Assembly: GCA_002255905.1 (NCBI GenBank)
Contig: NKIN01000004.1
Location: forward strand, 62,001 to 126,000
Reading direction: 5' to 3'
DNA from: Burkholderiales bacterium PBB1
GTDB taxonomy: Bacteria; Pseudomonadota; Gammaproteobacteria; Burkholderiales; Burkholderiaceae_C
Length of the DNA stretch: 64,000 nucleotides
Shown: in pieces, positions 61,752 to 64,000 of the stretch
Position numbering within the stretch: the stretch's first letter is position 1
Layout: every line of letters starts with the position of its first letter
Position numbers and translations under genes: made by a program
Notes under the pieces: generated by a model
Databases searched by the model: none
The model's input: only the letters and a program-made list of their open reading frames with translations
Told to the model about the DNA's origin: nothing

Positions 61752-64000
61752 TTGTTGCTCCGCTCACCTGCCTGTTCATCGCGTTCCGGCGGCCCTGCTG
61801 TCGTCGAGGGTCGCCGTTTCGCGTGGCCCCACGCACTGTGGGCCACCGTTCTGATCACCGCGGTGGGCCAGGCCTGCGCTCAGTGGGGCCGCCCGATCGG
61901 CTCGGTACCCGCGCCCGAGCCGATGGGCGCATCCGGCCATGCACCGGGCAACACCGCAGCCGAGCCCGCCAGCAACGCCCCTGTGCCGCAGTGGGGCACC
62001 CCGCTGCGCGGCGCAACGCCAGCCGGCCGGCCGCTTGCGGGGGCTGTGCCCGCAGCGCCGGCGCCACTGGCACTGAGCGAGTCGGGCATCGCGCTCAAGA
62101 TATCTCGCAGCCTGCAGCCACCTCCCACCGGTGAGGCGGCGAAGCTGCTGCCCATTGCGGTGCAGGGGCAGTCGCTGCGAGGCCGTCCGGATCTCGACGC
62201 CGTGGTCGAGGGCGACGCCCGGCTGCGCCGCGGCAACCTGTCGATCACCACCGATAGGTTGACCTACGATCAGGCCGAAGACCTCGCCGTGGCTCGCGGC
62301 AACGTCAGCATCACGCAGGACAAGAACCGGTACAGCGGCGCCGAGTTGCAGCTGAAGACACAACGCTTCGAAGGCTACTTTCTCAACCCGACCTACTTCT
62401 TCGGTCGCACCCAGGCCGGGGGCACCGCGGACCGCATTGACTTCATCGGCCCGCAGCATTCGGTAGCCACCAACGCCACCTACAGCAGCTGCCCTGCCGA
62501 TGGCAGTGGCGACCCGGCATGGCTGCTGAGCAGTGAACAGATCGATACCGACTTCGACACCAACACCGGTGTCGCAAAGGGTGCGGTGCTGCGCTTTCTG
62601 GGCGTGCCGATCCTGTGGGCGCCGGAGCTCAGTTTCCCGCTCACCAACGAGCGCAAATCCGGCTGGCTGCCGCCCAGCGTGGCCATCGACAGCAATGCGG
62701 GTGTTCGCGTCGAGGCCCCGTGGTACTGGAACATCGCACCGAACCGCGACGCGACGCTGACGCCATCGGCCAGCCTGCGACGAGGTGTCGGCCTGGACAC
62801 CGAGTTCCGTTACCTCGAACCGACCTACAAAGGGCAGTTCAACTTCAACTTCCTGCCAGACGACAACGTGGCCAACCGCTCGCGCTACTCGCTGGGGGTT
62901 GTGCACGAGGCGGATTTCTCCGCGGCCACGCGCTTGTCGGTCAACATCAAGCGAGTGTCCGACGACGACTACTGGAAAGACTTCCAGCGTGAGCCCGGCA
63001 CGGTCACTCCGCGCCTGCTGCTGTCGGACATTCAGGCCTCGCATGAGATGGGCGACTGGACGACCTATGCCCGCGTGCAGCGCTGGCAGGTGCTGCAGGA
63101 CCCGGATGCACAGATCATCACGCCGTACCAACGTTTGCCGCAGATCGGCGTGCGCACACTGCAGACGCTCGGCAGTGGTCTGGACATCAGCTTCGAGGGC
63201 GAATACAACCGCTTCACCAATCCGGCGTCGACCATCGAGGCGCACCGGCTCGATGGCGACCGGGTGCACACGCTGACATCGATCAGCTACCCATGGGTCA
63301 CCACGCCGGGCTGGACACTGACGCCCAAGGTGGCGCTGAATGCGGCCGCCTATTCACTGAGCCGTGCGGTCGCGGTCAGCGGCAACAAGAAGACCTCGCG
63401 GGTCATCCCCACGGTCAGCCTGGACAGCGCCTGGGTGCTCGAACGCGAAACCAATTGGTTCGGCACCGATTTGCTGCAGACGCTGGAGCCGCGGGTGCTC
63501 TATGTGTACACGCCGTACCGCAAGCAGTCCGACTTCCCGATTTTCGATTCAGCCGCACGCGACCTGAACTTCGAGACGGCGTTCAGCGAAAACGCGTTCT
63601 CCGGCATCGACCGGGTCTCTGACTCCAACCAGGTAATTGCGGGTGCGAAAACCCGGCTGATCAACCCGGTGACCGGCGCGGAAGTCATGCGGCTGGGCGC
63701 GGTGCAGCGCTACCTGTTGAGCGACCAGCGCATCACGCCACTCGGGACCCCGCTGACACGACGGGTGTCCGACCTGCTTCTGCTGGGGTCGACCAGCGTG
63801 ATCCCGAACTGGACCCTGGGCACCACGCTGCAATACAACCCGCAGGTCAATGCCTTGATCACGTCCACCAGCGGCGTCACGTACTCGCCGTCGCCGTTCC
63901 GCACAGTGAGTCTGATCTACCGGCAGGTCCGTGGCGCCAGCCAGCAGATCGAGACTGGCTGGCAGTGGCCCATCTACGGCCGCACGCCAGACCTCAGCGG
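61752..64000 (+). CDS. lptD: LPS assembly outer-membrane protein LptD, 5' part
   Basis: Outer-membrane beta barrel that inserts LPS. The frame is open to the window end (about 750 residues visible). After a signal peptide ending ITAVGQACAQ the N-terminal jellyroll begins about LLPIAVQGQSLRG, with EGDARLRRGNLSITTDRLTY and ITQDKNRYSGAELQLKTQRF, typical for LptD. The barrel starts around FNFNFLPDDNVANRSRYSLG. The start is unclear: the frame has only TTG codons (61752, 61755) upstream of the signal peptide, and the frame from a plausible ATG at 61678 is another one, so a frameshift or a non-ATG start is possible. Confidence 0.87.
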   Translation, partial: MLLRSPACSSRSGGPAVVEGRRFAWPHALWATVLITAVGQACAQWGRPIGSVPAPEPMGASGHAPGNTAAEPASNAPVPQWGTPLRGATPAGRPLAGAVPAAPAPLALSESGIALKISRSLQPPPTGEAAKLLPIAVQGQSLRGRPDLDAVVEGDARLRRGNLSITTDRLTYDQAEDLAVARGNVSITQDKNRYSGAELQLKTQRFEGYFLNPTYFFGRTQAGGTADRIDFIGPQHSVATNATYSSCPADGSGDPAWLLSSEQIDTDFDTNTGVAKGAVLRFLGVPILWAPELSFPLTNERKSGWLPPSVAIDSNAGVRVEAPWYWNIAPNRDATLTPSASLRRGVGLDTEFRYLEPTYKGQFNFNFLPDDNVANRSRYSLGVVHEADFSAATRLSVNIKRVSDDDYWKDFQREPGTVTPRLLLSDIQASHEMGDWTTYARVQRWQVLQDPDAQIITPYQRLPQIGVRTLQTLGSGLDISFEGEYNRFTNPASTIEAHRLDGDRVHTLTSISYPWVTTPGWTLTPKVALNAAAYSLSRAVAVSGNKKTSRVIPTVSLDSAWVLERETNWFGTDLLQTLEPRVLYVYTPYRKQSDFPIFDSAARDLNFETAFSENAFSGIDRVSDSNQVIAGAKTRLINPVTGAEVMRLGAVQRYLLSDQRITPLGTPLTRRVSDLLLLGSTSVIPNWTLGTTLQYNPQVNALITSTSGVTYSPSPFRTVSLIYRQVRGASQQIETGWQWPIYGRTPDLS

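Overview
The window comes from the chromosome of a high-GC betaproteobacterium. It is most likely a Burkholderiales member of the Rubrivivax/Leptothrix/Ideonella type. The reasons are the replication block (rpmH-rnpA-yidD-yidC-mnmE on one strand, dnaA-dnaN-gyrB on the other), a complete cbb3 oxidase locus with hemN and ccoG, a soluble NAD-linked formate dehydrogenase operon of the fds type, and a two-armed interspersed repeat of a kind I know from this order. The assignment rests on protein resemblance and gene order; no search was run.

Layout. 1-2949 is a leftward peptide-export locus: a LuxR-type regulator, a 54-residue double-glycine peptide, a CvaA/HlyD-like adaptor and the start of a C39-peptidase ABC exporter. 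3155-9265 is mixed: a GNAT acetyltransferase, a NatAB-like ABC exporter coupled to a secreted alpha/beta-hydrolase and a glutaredoxin-like protein, and an orphan polyamine-type binding protein. 9341-9680 is the interspersed repeat. 9762-17541 holds opgD-DUF427, a WYL regulator divergent from a protein with a possible HNH-like motif, a PAP2 phosphatase, a LON-substrate-binding-domain protein and a methyltransferase. 17703-31336 is a microaerobic respiration region: an FNR-like regulator, a hybrid histidine kinase and response regulator, a SafE-like protein, hemN, and ccoG-P-Q-O-N-S-I. Three FNR-type boxes lie in it (in front of hemN, ccoN and ccoI). 31379-35468 has small and housekeeping genes, including a decayed gene and a stand-alone subtilase propeptide. 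35480-41482 is fdsGBA-fdhD-fdsD. 41584-47558 holds a FrnE-like protein, then a less GC-rich accessory segment (Fic protein, NERD-helicase, DUF2075-type ATPase). 47579-57470 is the replication/ribosome/membrane-insertion block with DnaA boxes. 57532-64000 holds a fatty acid hydroxylase, a phosphoesterase overlapping a kinase-UspA fusion, an AmgK-like kinase and the 5' part of lptD.

How the parts work together. The 17.7-31.3 kb region reads as one programme for growth at low oxygen: oxidase subunits, copper supply, assembly factors, oxygen-independent haem synthesis and regulators. The fds operon supplies NADH from formate. The replication block is conserved core genome, and the Fic/NERD/DUF2075 genes have been placed against gyrB.

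Best candidates for something new: (1) the LuxR-solo/GG-peptide/C39-exporter locus, whose precursor would release only a six-residue tail, as expected of a signal rather than a bacteriocin; (2) the convergent NERD-helicase and DUF2075 pair beside a Fic protein and gyrB; (3) the WYL-regulated protein with an HNH-like motif and two palindromic operators. No tRNA, rRNA or CRISPR array was seen.
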